Below are positions 1-14,500 of a DNA stretch of 64,000 bases, piece after piece. The position numbers and the translations under genes are program-made. Positions within the stretch are counted from its first letter, which is position 1, and every line of letters starts with the position of its first letter. The DNA comes from Orbilia blumenaviensis (lineage: Eukaryota; Ascomycota; Orbiliomycetes; Orbiliales; Orbiliaceae). Location of the stretch: NCBI GenBank assembly GCA_036872755.1, contig JAVHNS010000013.1:930001-994000 (forward strand), given 5' to 3'. Below the pieces are notes generated by a model. That model was not told where the DNA came from and made no database searches. It saw only the letters and a program-made list of their open reading frames with translations.

Positions 1-1389
1 ATATGGGTCCGTTAGACGTAGATCCGTTAAACGTAGGTCATATCATGCTATAAGTTTTTAAATGTAGTCAGATATGCCAGATCAACGGGCGGAATACGTA
101 TTGATTTCAAATAAACTATAGTGTTAGAATTCCTGTTGTTTAAATTTTGGAAAAGGCAAAGAAAGAAAAGCCGTATGTAACAAGATACAAACAATTCTGC
201 AAAGAGCCCGGAGTATGGGCACAGCATGCGGCGACGCATTAATCCAATGTTCCCTGGTCTTGTCGTGTTGTCTAGTTTCAATGAGGCCAATTGATCCTAA
301 ACATCGCTACACTTATAATTATCTTGGTTCATATCGTCGTAACGCTTCACGGTACCAAGCCCCTGTAATGCATTTCATGACGCGTGATATACTACCTGTA
401 TATGAGTACGCAGCTCTCCTCATTGAGAGTAAAACCCCTATATGTATCGATATCCTACATCTGGTATAGTTAGATCTCAATGATGCGTTGAACATCTAAA
501 ATACCACAAAATGGTCCAGCCTCGCCCAGCATAGATTGAGGCCACATACGTGGCTGGTGCAGCCCTATGCATGCAGCAAGTCCACAGGGCTTGTCGCGAG
601 CCTGCTCCGGAAATGGTAGAATCTCGAGTAACGTTTCAGCCCTTCGACATGGGCATAAGATTACCCAATGTACCGTCCATTTCTGACTGATTAGCATCTA
701 ATCGGTGTATCTGACTGCATATAATCCAGTCGTACCATGTATCCAGACATCAGCTTCAAGGCGCATTGCATTGCCCCTCGCCAGCTCAGGCTGAATCGTG
801 TCCAATCCCACCCCACTCCTATCTTGACTGTGGGACCTGTGTATACCTCATTGCATCTGGTCCGCCATTTCCTTTGTCCAAATGTTACGTACAGGTACTT
901 CGATAAAATATTATATAACGCGGGAGCATAAAGCTCCCCAGCCTCTCACGGTTTATATACCTGCTGTCGGGTGTTCCTGCTCGAAGCGGCCCTTAGTATC
1001 GTAGCCAAGCGACATAGCACCGAAGATTGTAGCTCCCCGCTCTGCTCCTGTAACCCCTCCACTCCACTGCAGCGAATTGCTTAGCGCTCGCAGCCCAAAC
1101 TAGCCAACAAGACCGTTCCAGCGACTCCCCCTTTTAGTTAATAGCAAGAAGTACCATTTCTCCGCTTCTGAAGCTTATTTTCTCTCTGGATTTTCCCATC
1201 ACTGTATCATTATCTGTTTCTTTCCTCGTCATTATCCTTTTCTTCTTCTTCGTTGGTGGAAACCAGCATCAACAGCAGATAATAATAGAATTCGGCAACA
1301 CATTAGATAAACCCCTCGCCCCTCCAACTCCAGTTCATTTGGGTCGTTAGATTATCTGCCGGCACGCCAGACCCCGATCCAAAGACGCG
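1..1389. other. Intergenic / promoter region of the MAP kinase gene
   Basis: I see no gene here; the open frames are short and have no recognisable motif. The last part, about 1170-1260, is rich in C and T (runs of tttctctc, cttttcttcttcttc), as is common in 5' untranslated regions and core promoters of filamentous ascomycetes. It probably contains the start site of the MAP kinase mRNA. Nothing in the first kilobase resembles a transposon or an RNA gene. Confidence 0.6.
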
Positions 1390-3115
<1,726 letters not shown>

Positions 3116-4100
3116 ACTTGTTTCTTATATACTATATAACGGCCTCTTTTACCTTTGGTTCCCTCTTGCGCCAGCTCTTGGGGTGGGCAATCCTTTTTAT
3201 AGTTTTCCTTTGTAGATGGGAGAAATGTCTTTGGTTTTCGATAATTTTCCAAGGTCACGGTGGCGTACAATAGTTCTTCGCCGGCTGTCTGTCTTTTTAT
3301 TATAAGCTTACTATATCATTATGACAAGATGCAACGGCGTACACCGCCAACTTTGGAAGCAAGAACAGATACAAATTTGTTTGAGATAGTTATAATTACC
3401 TTCCCCAGATCTTCAACTATTTCTTGTCATTTTCTCGTAAATGATAGACGAGCTAAGCCTAGACAGTGCGGCTTTCGGACTAGGCCTCTCTCGCCGATGA
3501 TAAATGTAATGACCGGAATGCACATTGCATGTATCGCCATACTGCGCGACTTCTAGCACTGCTGGCAACATCCCTGCCTGTGCATCTCTTTTGCCAATTA
3601 AGCTTCTAGCTGTGTGTTGGTAGGCCGCAAGCCGTTTCGCTTGGGACTGACGTCTGTTCTTTTTTGGGCAGTCCAGTCTGAAAGCCTCAGTACTTGTTCT
3701 CCTTTTCGCTCAACCGTCCTTTTGACCATTCCCGCCTGTAAACTCCCGAAAACGAAAGCCCCCTTTCAGCCGGTTTTGTTGAAGCTCTAGGTGTAAATCA
3801 TTCTGTAGATACCAGGCATTGCGGGGGTCCTTTTGTGGGGGAAGATCGGACGGGCGGGCCACGTTTGGTCACGGATCAGATACCGCCATAGCAAGCTCCG
3901 GACGCGTTTTCTTATCTGGTCATTTCCGTCCCTACCAGACATAAATTTTCTGTTCTCTCCCTCTTCCTCTCCTTCACTTCTATCCTTCACATCGAACCGC
4001 ACTCCCGCTTGTAGGCCTACCGTATTTCCATCGCGCAGCAGCAGTAACACCAATCAATTCACTTTTTTCTCAGATCTCAATCTTTAGCACATCAGCGGCC
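3116..4100. other. Intergenic: 3' flank of MAP kinase and promoter of RTF1
   Basis: No gene is seen. The half nearest the MAP kinase is AT-rich and should hold its 3' untranslated region. A C/T-rich block at about 3948-4000 (ctctccctcttcctctcc) lies just before the RTF1 start and looks like a fungal pyrimidine-rich core promoter or 5' leader. Both genes are read in the same direction. Confidence 0.6.
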
Positions 4101-6705
4101 ATGTCTGATGGGTTCGATGACCTGGACGATGAGCTCTTGGGCCTCGGCGGTTCCGACGCTTCTGAAGGCCACCATTCGGATTCCGACTCGAAGATAGCGA
4201 CGAAGCAGACGTCCGGCGCGCTTTCTGGCGACGAGTCCGAAGGTGCGATCAGTGATAGCACAGTAGGGAGCCAGTCGAGAAAGAGGAAGGTGACAACAGT
4301 AGTGACCTCTCCATCACCGCCGAGGAGGACGGTCGACGATGACGACGACGACGAAGATGTAGGCATTGGCGGGGGGAAGGGAGGAGCTGGAGGGAGGAAG
4401 CGACCTTCTCCCGGCGAGGATGAAGGGAGTCCACCGAAGAAACGGGCAAAAGGGCCAGCAACTGGGGCCAGGAAGGGGAAGAAGAGACGGGACAGTGACG
4501 ACGAGGATGAGGATGATGGGTAAGTGCCATTCACTCTCAGGGCTATCTCACTGGTGACGATCACGATCGCAACGGGTGACGAGGGCGATATCGATGACGA
4601 TGACGATGGCGATGGCGATGGGATGGCGATGGGGATGGCGATGGGGGATGATTGGAAGATAGAAGGAATGCTCTATGGTGGATTGGGCTGGATTGAGGGC
4701 AGAGCGTATCATAGACTTGGTACGGTCTCCAAGCCACGCCGTCTCTATCTCCATCTCTATCTACACCTGTCTATCTATTTGAGCAGCCATCTCATCTATC
4801 CGTCTTGCCCACCTCCTCCCTAATCTGCCACTTACCTTTACACCTCACACCCATCTCATCTCATCGCGCTACTCCTTTTCATCATTCCATCAAGATCCCG
4901 ATACTACCCTACAGAACCCGGTCTCTCAATCGGTGCTAAGGTATCTCTCGAATACCAGCTAACATGCCTCGTCAAAAACGCTATAGGTCCCTGTCAGACA
5001 CCCCTTCCTCGGCCATCGCCAGCGAGCCCATCTCAAGTGACGATGAGATGGCGGACTCGCCTGCCGACTTGTATCCCTACGATGGGATTTACAAGTCGGC
5101 AGCCGAGAAGGCCCAGGTTGAAAACTTCAACCAACTGCAACGTGAGCAGTTTATTGCCGACCGAAAGGAAGAGGTCGACAAGTACCGCGAAAACGAGCAG
5201 ATGGTCAACCGAGCTCGACTCCAGAAGCTAGCAGCTGCAAAGAAAAAGAAGAAGAGGGCTGCAGATGATGATGACTACGACGACTCGCTCCACGCTTCTG
5301 CCGGAGCCCGTCGCTCCACCCGCGGTGACTCGTCGGCCAAGAAAACGGCTGACTCGAAAAAGAATGCTTCCTTGTCGGCATTACGCCAGAAACGTGATGA
5401 GAAGCACGCCCGTAAGGCCGGCGGCGTGGAAGCTGATCGTTCCAAGCGTCGCGAGTCTATCTCCGAGGGCGAAGACGACGGGAGCGACAATGAGCATAGC
5501 GAAGCTCAATGGGCAGCATCGCAAGAGAAGCAATCCGCTCCTACTAGAAAGGGGAGCGAGGAAGCGACTTTTACCGATATCAAATTGCTCATGCTTTACC
5601 GCAATACGATCACGCAATACTGGACGTATCCGAATTTCGAAGCAGCAACGACTGGGTGTTTCGTACGTGTCGCAATCGGAAACCACCCTGATACTGGAAA
5701 GCCTGTCTATCGTTTATGCCAAATCAAAGGTATATCATGAATCATTAAATGGTCATAAACCCTAGGCTAATCATGGGACCAAAATATAGGCTGGCAGGAC
5801 TCGAAGTCTATCTACGAAGTTTCGAGCAAAGACCGTACAATCAAGTACAGGCGTAATGCTATCATTGTAACTGGTAATGCTGAGAGGCCGACGCGTGTCG
5901 ATCTCGTGTCTGATAGTGAACCCACTGAGGTATGCCACTTTCTCTACTTTTGAACTTCCTCAATTTTTCTGACTCATATATGTAGGATGAGTGGCGTTGG
6001 TACGTCGGCGCTATGGAGGTTGCTAAGCTCAAACGTCCAGATTTCGCCTTCGTTGAACGCAAACGCAAGGATGTCAAAGCCCTGCGCACACATCAACTTA
6101 GCAATGAAGATTTCGACGCGATGCGACGCAAGAGAATGTCCTACTATCCTGACGACCCCCTTATCCCTAACCTCGACCTTCCAGCTCTCAAACGCCGTCG
6201 GCAGCAGCTTGTCGATGAGGGTGACGAATCCGAAATTCTACGTATTGACCGTGAGCTTGAATGGCGTGCTCCACCCAGGTCTCTTACTGCGGCGTTGAAC
6301 CGCCCAACCCAGCTCGACATCTTAGGGCAAATCAACAAGCGTAACCGTGAATCGAATCGTCATGAAATCCGCAAAGCTCAGATCGAAGAGAAAAAGAAGA
6401 ACGAAATAGCGGCGCGTATGGCCGCCGAGAACGGTGATTCGAGCTTCATGGATCCCTTCGCCCGTGTCAAAACTCATGCCAAGATCTATCATAACGAGAA
6501 GCCGCAGGCCAAGGAAGACGATATTGATGATCTCTTTGGAGACAGCGGTGACAAGGAGAAAGATAAACAAAAGAACGGAACTGGTGCTGGGTTGGGTAAA
6601 ACGGATACGAAAGTCCCGCAGGTTAAGGTTCCGCAACATAAGGGCATTGACGCGGCCATTGCCAGCATGGACTTGCAGTTTGACATCGATTTCACTGATA
6701 TCTAA
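4101..6705 (+). CDS. RTF1: RNA polymerase-associated protein Rtf1 (Paf1 complex, Plus3 domain)
   Basis: Four exons are read: 4101-4519, 4987-5729, 5790-5929 and 5986-6705, giving 673 codons. The N-terminus is Ser/Asp/Glu-rich and basic (MSDGFDDLDDELLGLGG, acidic runs), as in Rtf1. It is followed by the conserved YPYDGIYKSAAEK block. The Plus3 domain (about residues 330-450) contains TFTDIKLLMLYRNTITQYW, GCFVRVAIGN and, across introns 2 and 3, the GWQDSKSIYEV and DEWRWYVGAM parts. A long Lys/Arg-rich helical region follows, and the C-terminus ends in FDIDFTDI. Known role: Rtf1 binds phosphorylated Spt5 through Plus3 and promotes H2B ubiquitination with Rad6/Bre1 during elongation. Intron 1 is 467 nt, long for this genome, and contains a GAT/GGC microsatellite. 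The in-frame ATG at 4964 lies inside this intron, between the GCTAAC branch site and the TATAG acceptor, so it is not the start. Confidence 0.95.
4587..4650. repeat. GATGAC/GATGGC-type microsatellite in RTF1 intron 1
   Basis: The stretch is made of degenerate trinucleotide and hexanucleotide units (gatgac, gatggc, ggatggcgat). It lies wholly within the first RTF1 intron. The exon just upstream carries related GAC/GAT repeats coding for an Asp run, so the intron repeat may be an expansion of the same kind of sequence. It has no evident coding role. Confidence 0.7.
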
Positions 6706-8401
6706 GAGGTGCTCTTTGGCACTCTTTTTGGTCGTCGTGGGTTGCTTCCTCGGATCTGCTGCGCAAAAATTTCTCTTCGCCCTTATTTATCCATTTTCGA
6801 ATGTCGAAAAGCCAGTCCTGTCCGACACGATCCTTCCTTCAGCACAAGGCCAGCGACACACTTAAACACCCTCTCTACATACTATCGTCTCGCTACACCT
6901 AGTGTTTACATTCTTCTCTTATTGTTACACAAACTCTTGTTTCAATCCTTTTTATGGCACTCTACCCTTCACCCCAGCCTTCCCCGCTTTTGACATTACT
7001 CGCTTACTATTATGGACTTGTAATATTGCATCCTTTTAATAAATGGCGCCCTGGGGAAAATTCTAAAATGCATGTCTTCTGCTCCCTTTACTCCTGCCCT
7101 TCTGCGTCCCGCACCCAATTGTTCTCCTTCATAGATTTATTGTACAGACCTGCTGAGGTATTGTAATACCTTCCATCGTGACGAATGACGAGATGCATCA
7201 ATGTCAGAACGAAAGATTCCCTGTTCAATTCACCGTAAAAGTTCGCTGAACAGACGTGAACAAGAAATGGTACGCATGTACCTCTATAGGTAGACTGCGG
7301 CCAAACTATGCCCGCAGTCTACCGCCCTCCCCTGTTTAGGACTACGTTTCCGGGTCTTAAGTACCCCGGAATACAGATAAACCTGCATATACGTATGCAG
7401 ACCAAGGAATGTGATGCAATGCAGTCTGTGGTGTAGCATGCTGACCAGCGGATAACATGCCAACCAGCGGATAACAATGTCTGAAATCGCTTGCTATGCG
7501 AATAGTATTGCACGGTTTTGGAACTTTAGCGCGGAACATGCATAAATTGTACATACATCGTGGTAGTTCGCACATTGTGGTAATATAATCATCCTAGAGA
7601 ACCTCCGATCGATGTTGACTCGGTTTGGATCTACCTCCTATCAGCTCTCTAGATGTACTTTTAGTTTCTGAGGCATTCTCAAAAGACTGAGGGGCTACGA
7701 ATGGTTTTATAGCGGTTTCTTTTTCTCCATTTGAATATATTAATCCCTACGCTAGGGCAGGGGCAAGGTACTTATAAATAGTTACGTCGTAGACGGGTAT
7801 AATGTTTGAGATAGATGCCCTCCCTAGCCCGGGCCACTCGTGAGGCCAGTTTACGATACCACGCTAGCCACTGCCGGAGATACCTGGATGTCGATATAGC
7901 TAGACGCGCGTATTCGTGTATGTTAGTTATGATATATCCTCGACCATGCCCAACTATTGCAAATCCGATATCTTAAGCTTGTATTTTGCCTAACATCGTG
8001 GCGGTCAACGCCTTTCGAGACTGCCGACTGTGTAACCCGATACCCATCGAGATCGACATGTGGCAAGGATATATTATAAATATTTTGGGCATTGCCCGCT
8101 GATCTGGTCACGTACGTTGATCAGAAGTTCAAACTACCAGCACGGTACCGGTACCAATTTACGACATTAAACCATGGAAGGTGCTACAAGATCTTTACAA
8201 GGCAAAAGACGACGACATAGCAAAATATCACAACAACAACTCGAGTGCTCTGTGAACCAACATAATAAATCATGTGTATACATCCCCGTTAGAGATGCAC
8301 AAAGTGCTCAGAAGGTGTCTGATTCTAGATGAGAGTCGACCCTATCTTGTACGCAAAGGTTTTGGACATAGCTTGGATAATTTCTACGTAGATCTACTGG
8401 C

Positions 8402-8419
8402 TAGCCCGTGCACGGGCTA
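8402..8419. repeat. Perfect 18-bp palindrome
   Basis: The sequence TAGCCCGTGCACGGGCTA is identical to its reverse complement. Another palindrome, GTAGATCTAC, lies just before it (about 8388-8397). A half-site, CTAGCCCGTGC, recurs near 63788. No gene is near. It could be a binding site, the fused ends of a decayed inverted repeat, or chance. Confidence 0.7.
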
Positions 8420-11400
8420 ATGGTTGATATTTGCCTGCTCTCTTTTGTAGTTATAACTGCGGTATCGTAGCATTTTATCATGCCATCATGAGTTTGAATA
8501 GCCGCAGGAGTTAAGTTCCGGTGCTATTATAAGTCCAGCCATTAATCTAGCACTGCTTTAGTCGCTCTATGCATGCCGCCTATTTGAATATTTCTTAGAT
8601 TTGGTACACACTCCCAGCTGCTGGTGGGAGTACATGTACTTTGGGGATCTAGAAATGCCTAGCTAGGTAATTCATCAATAACTGCCTGCTGCAGAAAGAT
8701 AGTTGCAGTTAACTATAGGTCTTGTGCTCTTACTAATTTATAATTTATTCGCAGTGTTGATACTGTCCCTAATTCAACAATTCAATGACCTTAAGGTCCT
8801 ATCCTCCAGCTGTGGTTTCTCTTCCCTTAAGGTCTTGAGAGGCATATATGGAGAAAGATCCAAAAGGACACCGGCGACTACCATTTACAAAATAAATTGG
8901 TATCTTTGCATGTACGAAATTCACAAATAGGTTTATGGGGATAACAGGAGGAAATTTTACGTAATAAAATTTATTGTAATTATGATACTCATTAACGACC
9001 CTCTAAAAGATATCTATAGTTCAAAAGCCATTTCCCCAGATGACACAAACTCAGTCGGTTATAACGTTAGCTTCGTAGGAACGAGCGAAAGAAAGTGAGG
9101 GGGGCGATAGCTATTGAGGGCGAAGTTGCAAAGGAAATACCAAAAGGCATGGAAAGAGCGAGAACGCTAATACCGATGTGCATCTACCCTCATAAGGAGC
9201 CGCCCAAATTTATGTAGCAGCATCGGTACTACACGCACTCAATTAGTGGGGAATATTACACGGCGGGTAATATCGCTGAGGTGCATCGGCGTGCGGTGGC
9301 GTGCTATTGAGCTTTGGTTAAATTCAAGAACCAGGTGTACCTCCCAATAACGGGCATTAATCCGTTACCGTCCTGAGTCCTGTCCCCCAAAAAGTAGTCG
9401 CCGGCCACGCCACTGTGTGTGGGGGCCCTATAGGGCTACCGCTATACCAAATGTTGCGTATAGCCCCAAGGCCATAGTAGAAAGTAAAATGACAAACGAC
9501 GGGAAACCAGGATTAGGAGGCGCCAAATCCAGAAGGCGGACGGCAACTAACAGCCAATCTTATGACTCCAGTCGCCCGGACGCGAGGTCCTAAAGGAAGT
9601 ACAGCTTAAAAATCGAGAGCTTATTTTCTATAAGGGATGGATCGTTATAACGTTGCGAAGATAGACGCCGTTGCTGAGAACGTGGTTGGAGTCGAATTTG
9701 ATTTCTAGATGGTGTGGACGTCTGGACAGTTAGATGATGGGAAAAAAATACGTTTCCAGGGCGACTTAAGCTTGTGCTCACCTTCAGCTGAACTAATGAG
9801 GATCTAGGTCGACCGAGACGAGAATCCGAACTATATGAAAAATTAAAAGCATGTTATTACGCAGGTTCGTAACCGCAAGTTCCGCTACGAAGCTGGTTGA
9901 ACTGTTACAATGCATTGTATACGTGGTTGTCTGACGGTCGCAAGGCTGAGTTCTGCTTCTGGGCCGATACACGTCTGCCGGAAAATCGCACCTAGAGAAT
10001 GAATATGCAGAGACTACGGTCGAAGTAACAGCAAGGCATCGCACGGGCAGTTGTGTGAGCTTCCAACTCCGTAAGTCCATGCGTATGTATCAATGGTTTT
10101 CGGGAGTATTTAGGTCGCAGTATATCGAGGGTTCGGACGCCGTTTACTCTGCTAGGTTAGTTTGATTCCTCCGCTGCTATGAGCTACTCTGTCTGTCGTT
10201 AATATCAACTCCGAACACTGACACCAAGTTTAAACGGGAGATTCACATGCCTTGCGATCTAAATAATGGGGAACCCGGCGGAAAATCGCGAGAGGAATGA
10301 TTGAGGGAAAACTTAGAAGACATTTCCACATTTTACGAAGCTAGATTTGTCGGTGTGATCGTTCGGCTGTGGGGTTTCGTGCCTGAACTGACGCCATGAT
10401 CCTGCAAGTTATGTTGACGAATAGAAAGTAAACCGAATAAAAGGCTCCTGTCTTAAAAGAAGAAGTTCTGAATTGATTGTAGATAGATACCTAGGTATAT
10501 ACGAAGGAAATATAAGTAGTGCCAGGTTAAGGACGAGAGAAAAGATTCTATTATGGAGGAATGGATATGGCGATATATCAGCTACCGTGACCGCTCCACT
10601 CTACACGTTGGAAAACTTTTGACGCCATCTGGATACGCTATAGATATATAAAAGGGGCTGTCGTCGGCCTAGGCGCAGTTGACTTGCGAATAAAGTTGGA
10701 TGTAAAGTAACGGAATCGCGATCGTTGGTTGCTACTTATACGGTGTTACAGAGACAAAAGTGAGATCGTGCTCTATCGTGGCTACTCTGCTTACATGTTA
10801 GGAATTATTAGAAGCCATCTCGATTTATCTAGAACCCATTATGACGCCAACATTCTCCTAGAATATCGAAGGTTTAATATCGAAGGTCAAAGAACGAATT
10901 CCAGGCATTAGTCCGGCCGAGTGAAAAATTTCTGGAGTGGAATCGGCGATGAAAGGCAAAGATTGGACCTGATGCAACCTAATATAGAAGATTCGACGAT
11001 ATGACGAGTGGAAGCAGGTAATAGACAAGGCTGAGTAATCGTTGGATTGTGATGTCGATGGTGTAAAATAGCAGATCTGTAGAGAAGTGATTTATAAAAA
11101 CGACAAACGAAGATGAAGGTTTAAGTGTCTATATCTACGTAGAAATGGTGAAGATCGTATGTTTTCCAAACAATGAGGCCGGTGGTCAAGAGACGGGGTG
11201 AGTTGATCAATATTGATGTCTTACAGGAAAGGTATAGCCAGGAAGATGCGCAGGCCAGACTTTAGAAAGGCTGGGTCCGGCCGACCAGATGCATGGGAGG
11301 TGTCAAAACATTGGGAATGAGTGGTACACGTACAAACGGGACCACAGAAAGGCTGCTTCACAAACGCCTGGCACCGAAAAGGCTTTAAAGTCTGGCCTGA

Positions 11401-11550
11401 GACAGAGATTAGCTGCGCGACTCGGACCGCAATGAAAAAAAAAAGAGAGAAAAGTGCTACCTTGTCAAAACTTTTCAGTTATTCGCTATGTCATGCGCAA
11501 CTAGATCTATAGAATTTGAGTGAAACTATGTATTCGTAATAATGACTAGA

Positions 11551-11578
11551 CTGGTCTCGTAAACTAGCCTCAACGAAG
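11551..11578 (+). repeat. Dispersed TGGTCTCGTAAAC repeat, copy 1
   Basis: The copy runs ctggtctcgtaaactagcct and on through caacgaag. Bases 11552-11578 match the reverse complement of 54580-54606 perfectly over 27 bp. Related copies with core TGGTCTCGTAAACCAG occur at 24901, 26173, 26311, 32047, 32713, 37236, 58543 and 63757. It belongs to no gene. Confidence 0.75.
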
Positions 11579-14500
11579 AAGAACAGACTAGACTTAGTTT
11601 TCTTTTTTTTGTTTCTGATATACGATCGAGTTCTAACCGGCCTTACAAGATATCGCTGAGCATGATACGGTCTAAATTTTTCTTTCTCCAGTAGTATTCC
11701 AGTGCATAGAACAGTCGGATAAAGTACGTTCTGTAGGGCATATCACATAACAGGAGCTCTGTTTGCCTTCGGGTTGGGAATTATTATGATTATTACTAAA
11801 ATTCGCTGCCTTTTAATATTATTTAAGGCTGGTATCTCCATGTAATTTGGATCCTTGTGTCTGGTATAATTTTCCTCGCTGTGAGCCTTTTCGTTTCACT
11901 TTCCGTTTGCAGCGTCTAATGAGCCTTAGTATCAATTTCTCGTATTCAGATGCGTCTACCAGCCATCTTGGGTAAGAAGACAGGCCCTCGTCATGCCGAC
12001 ATGGTTAAGCGATCAGCCTGCATCTTCACGAAATTTCCCCCAGCACTGTACCCAATAAATTCTCAAAAGCAAGGCATCTATTGCTCGTTAAAATTAAGTA
12101 TCTATTATCTAATTATCTAATTCTTCTTATCCGAGACAATCTTCATTAGTATTATTCTTTTTCCCCTTCTTTTATTATTTCTTTCCTTGATGTTTTCGAT
12201 ATTACGTAGTAATTTCGTTATTGTTTGGAATCCACTTTGCCCACGAAAAAAATCCTAGGAGAGGGAACGGAAAAAGGAAATAAAGAAGGGGACCGAAGCA
12301 GAAAGAAAGAGAAAAAAAAAACATGCCTCTAAAATATGCCTCTGCATCCGGCGCGCGGGAATTGAGGAATGCAACAAATCTCCGGCGTGGACCGTGAAGG
12401 ATCAACAGCAGCAGCAGACCGGCTAAAAAGCCCAACAACGTATAGAAATTAATGATCGTTTGCACTGTTAGGATCTGTGCTTACGAAGCCCGACCGTAAA
12501 CTTTTTCCATTTCATATCCAGGGGCGGTTGGAGTGGTACTGCGCGGTATCGTGACAGTGGTGGAGGGATAAATACTTAAGTAGCTAAATGGTGGTTGGCT
12601 CCGAGACTGTGAGAATTACCCTTTCCGGACAATCCCTGGCTTGATTCTTGTTTCTCACAGCAATAGCAGATATAATAGCAATGTTAAACGTTTGCAACAG
12701 GCCCCAGGAATTTATATGTATCTCTGTGTAAAATGTTGGCAAGCCTTTGTTTCGTTGCAGGTCTTGGTGTAAGCAATTGTGAAAATAATTCACTAGTATC
12801 ATGATCACAGTGGAACGAGATGAAGTAGTTGGCGAGGTGCCACCCATTACAGAATCCAATCGATCAATCGATATATTTACTACCATGAACATACTAATTA
12901 AGTCCTTCTTATTGGTTCCTATTTCTTTTTGTTCCCGATCTCCACTAGCATGTTAGAGGTTTCGCCGGATTGAGTATTAGCTAGTCTTATTGTAGCGAGA
13001 ACTGGTTCACTAACACACAGTAAAAAATACTTCGAGTGGGTGTTAACCCAGATGCTAGCCATTGAGGCGCTGCAAGTGTGTTAATAATTAATGAGATCTG
13101 GCCGGCCTCCAGAATATTTAATTGTAACCCAACCATTGCCATACCTGTCAGTGCGGTGTATTGCAGTGTTTGTTCTTAGTGAAACCGGTTACCACCAAGG
13201 ACTTACTTTGTTAAGTGCCTGACTACGGTAAGTATCCAGTAACATATCCGGCCCACGGAGTTCCAGAGGCTTGTATATGTAGAACTCTAGATCTATCTTG
13301 TAAGATAACAAACCTCGCTAGTCCTATACCTCGTGGATTCTACTGTGGCTTTTTTGCTTGTGGGTAACAGATAACATAACCTCAGGAAGTTAATGATACC
13401 CTGTTTGGTCCGGATCCGCGCTTGGGTAGCAAGCGGCTCTTCGTACACTGGTACACCCACTCAGTACCCGCGCCAGGTGAAGTGTGACACACACCAAACT
13501 GTCCGCTGGTAAGAATTAGGTACATGCCCCCTCCCCAAGCCAATTCTACAGGCAACATGCCTAACTCCTGTTCGTTGCCTCCCCCCAACGGCTCGCTGGT
13601 ACTGAACTTCCTGCCTTCTTTTCACACAACCTAACTTCCTTACCCTTCTATAATGTCAGGTCAACTCCAAAACTTTGTCCTCTCCACGGATCCACGCGAC
13701 TCAGCCGCCGTATTTCGACTATCTGCCAAAACATACCCTTACGGGCGTTGCTTCGTAATCCACAACCTTGTGTAATATCTGGGCGAGTTCTTTGTACAGC
13801 ATGTGTACGTATAGGTCAAGAATATCCACTCGAACCCTCCGGGCACGCGTGCCCTGACGCTGGACAAAATTTCAGTCAGTCCTCAAAGAATTTCTTCGGC
13901 ATATGGACTACCGTACGGGGTTTTGGAAAACTTGAGAGGTGACTTGAGGGTCCCCTAGCTGGCTTAAGAAATTTTAGTTTCTTTATTCTAGCTATGAAAT
14001 AGGCTTGAACTGTGAAAACCTTCTCCCAAGTCTGCCATTTCCTTCCTACGGTATTTTTTTACAACAACATCTGGACGGCCACCAATTTATCCTTTCCTAC
14101 CACGATAAGAGCAATAATCTAAGTCTTTCCAGAAAGTCCTCGACCTTCGAGCTTATACGGTATCAGTTATCTCCCAGAGTTCCTCACCATACAGCCTCGC
14201 GTGTGATCTTGCTGAATGGCCGCTGACAAACTCATGATTTAGTAGCCAACTACCTCGTTTTCAAGGATTATACATACCTTATCTAATACATGCCCATAGG
14301 TATTTCTTCTACCTTACCGGGGCGGCAGCTACAGTATCGCAATATCATTCAACCATTCGTCTGAGACTTGCTTAATGGTCGCCTTTGCATCACTTAATGG
14401 TTATCTAAGCTATTGAAATGTTGGGTACAATAACGAACGCGAGAGGTCGTAGAGGGGTCACTTGCTCATTCATGGCAACTTCGGATAGTTTCTAGTGCGT

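Noticed and set aside
4070..4564. Ser/Pro-rich open frame opposite RTF1 exon 1
   Set aside because: Antisense shadow of the Asp/Ser-rich exon; composition follows directly from the repeat on the coding strand.
4964..5740. Separate 258-codon gene starting MPRQKRYRSL
   Set aside because: The ATG lies between a branch site and an acceptor that restores the RTF1 frame; this is RTF1 exon 2, not a gene of its own.
12202..12465. Frame with a hydrophobic N-terminus (QTIINFYTLLGFLAGLLLLL)
   Set aside because: It begins with GTG, not ATG, has no Cys pattern or splice sites, and the second hydrophobic part comes from an A/T-rich tract.
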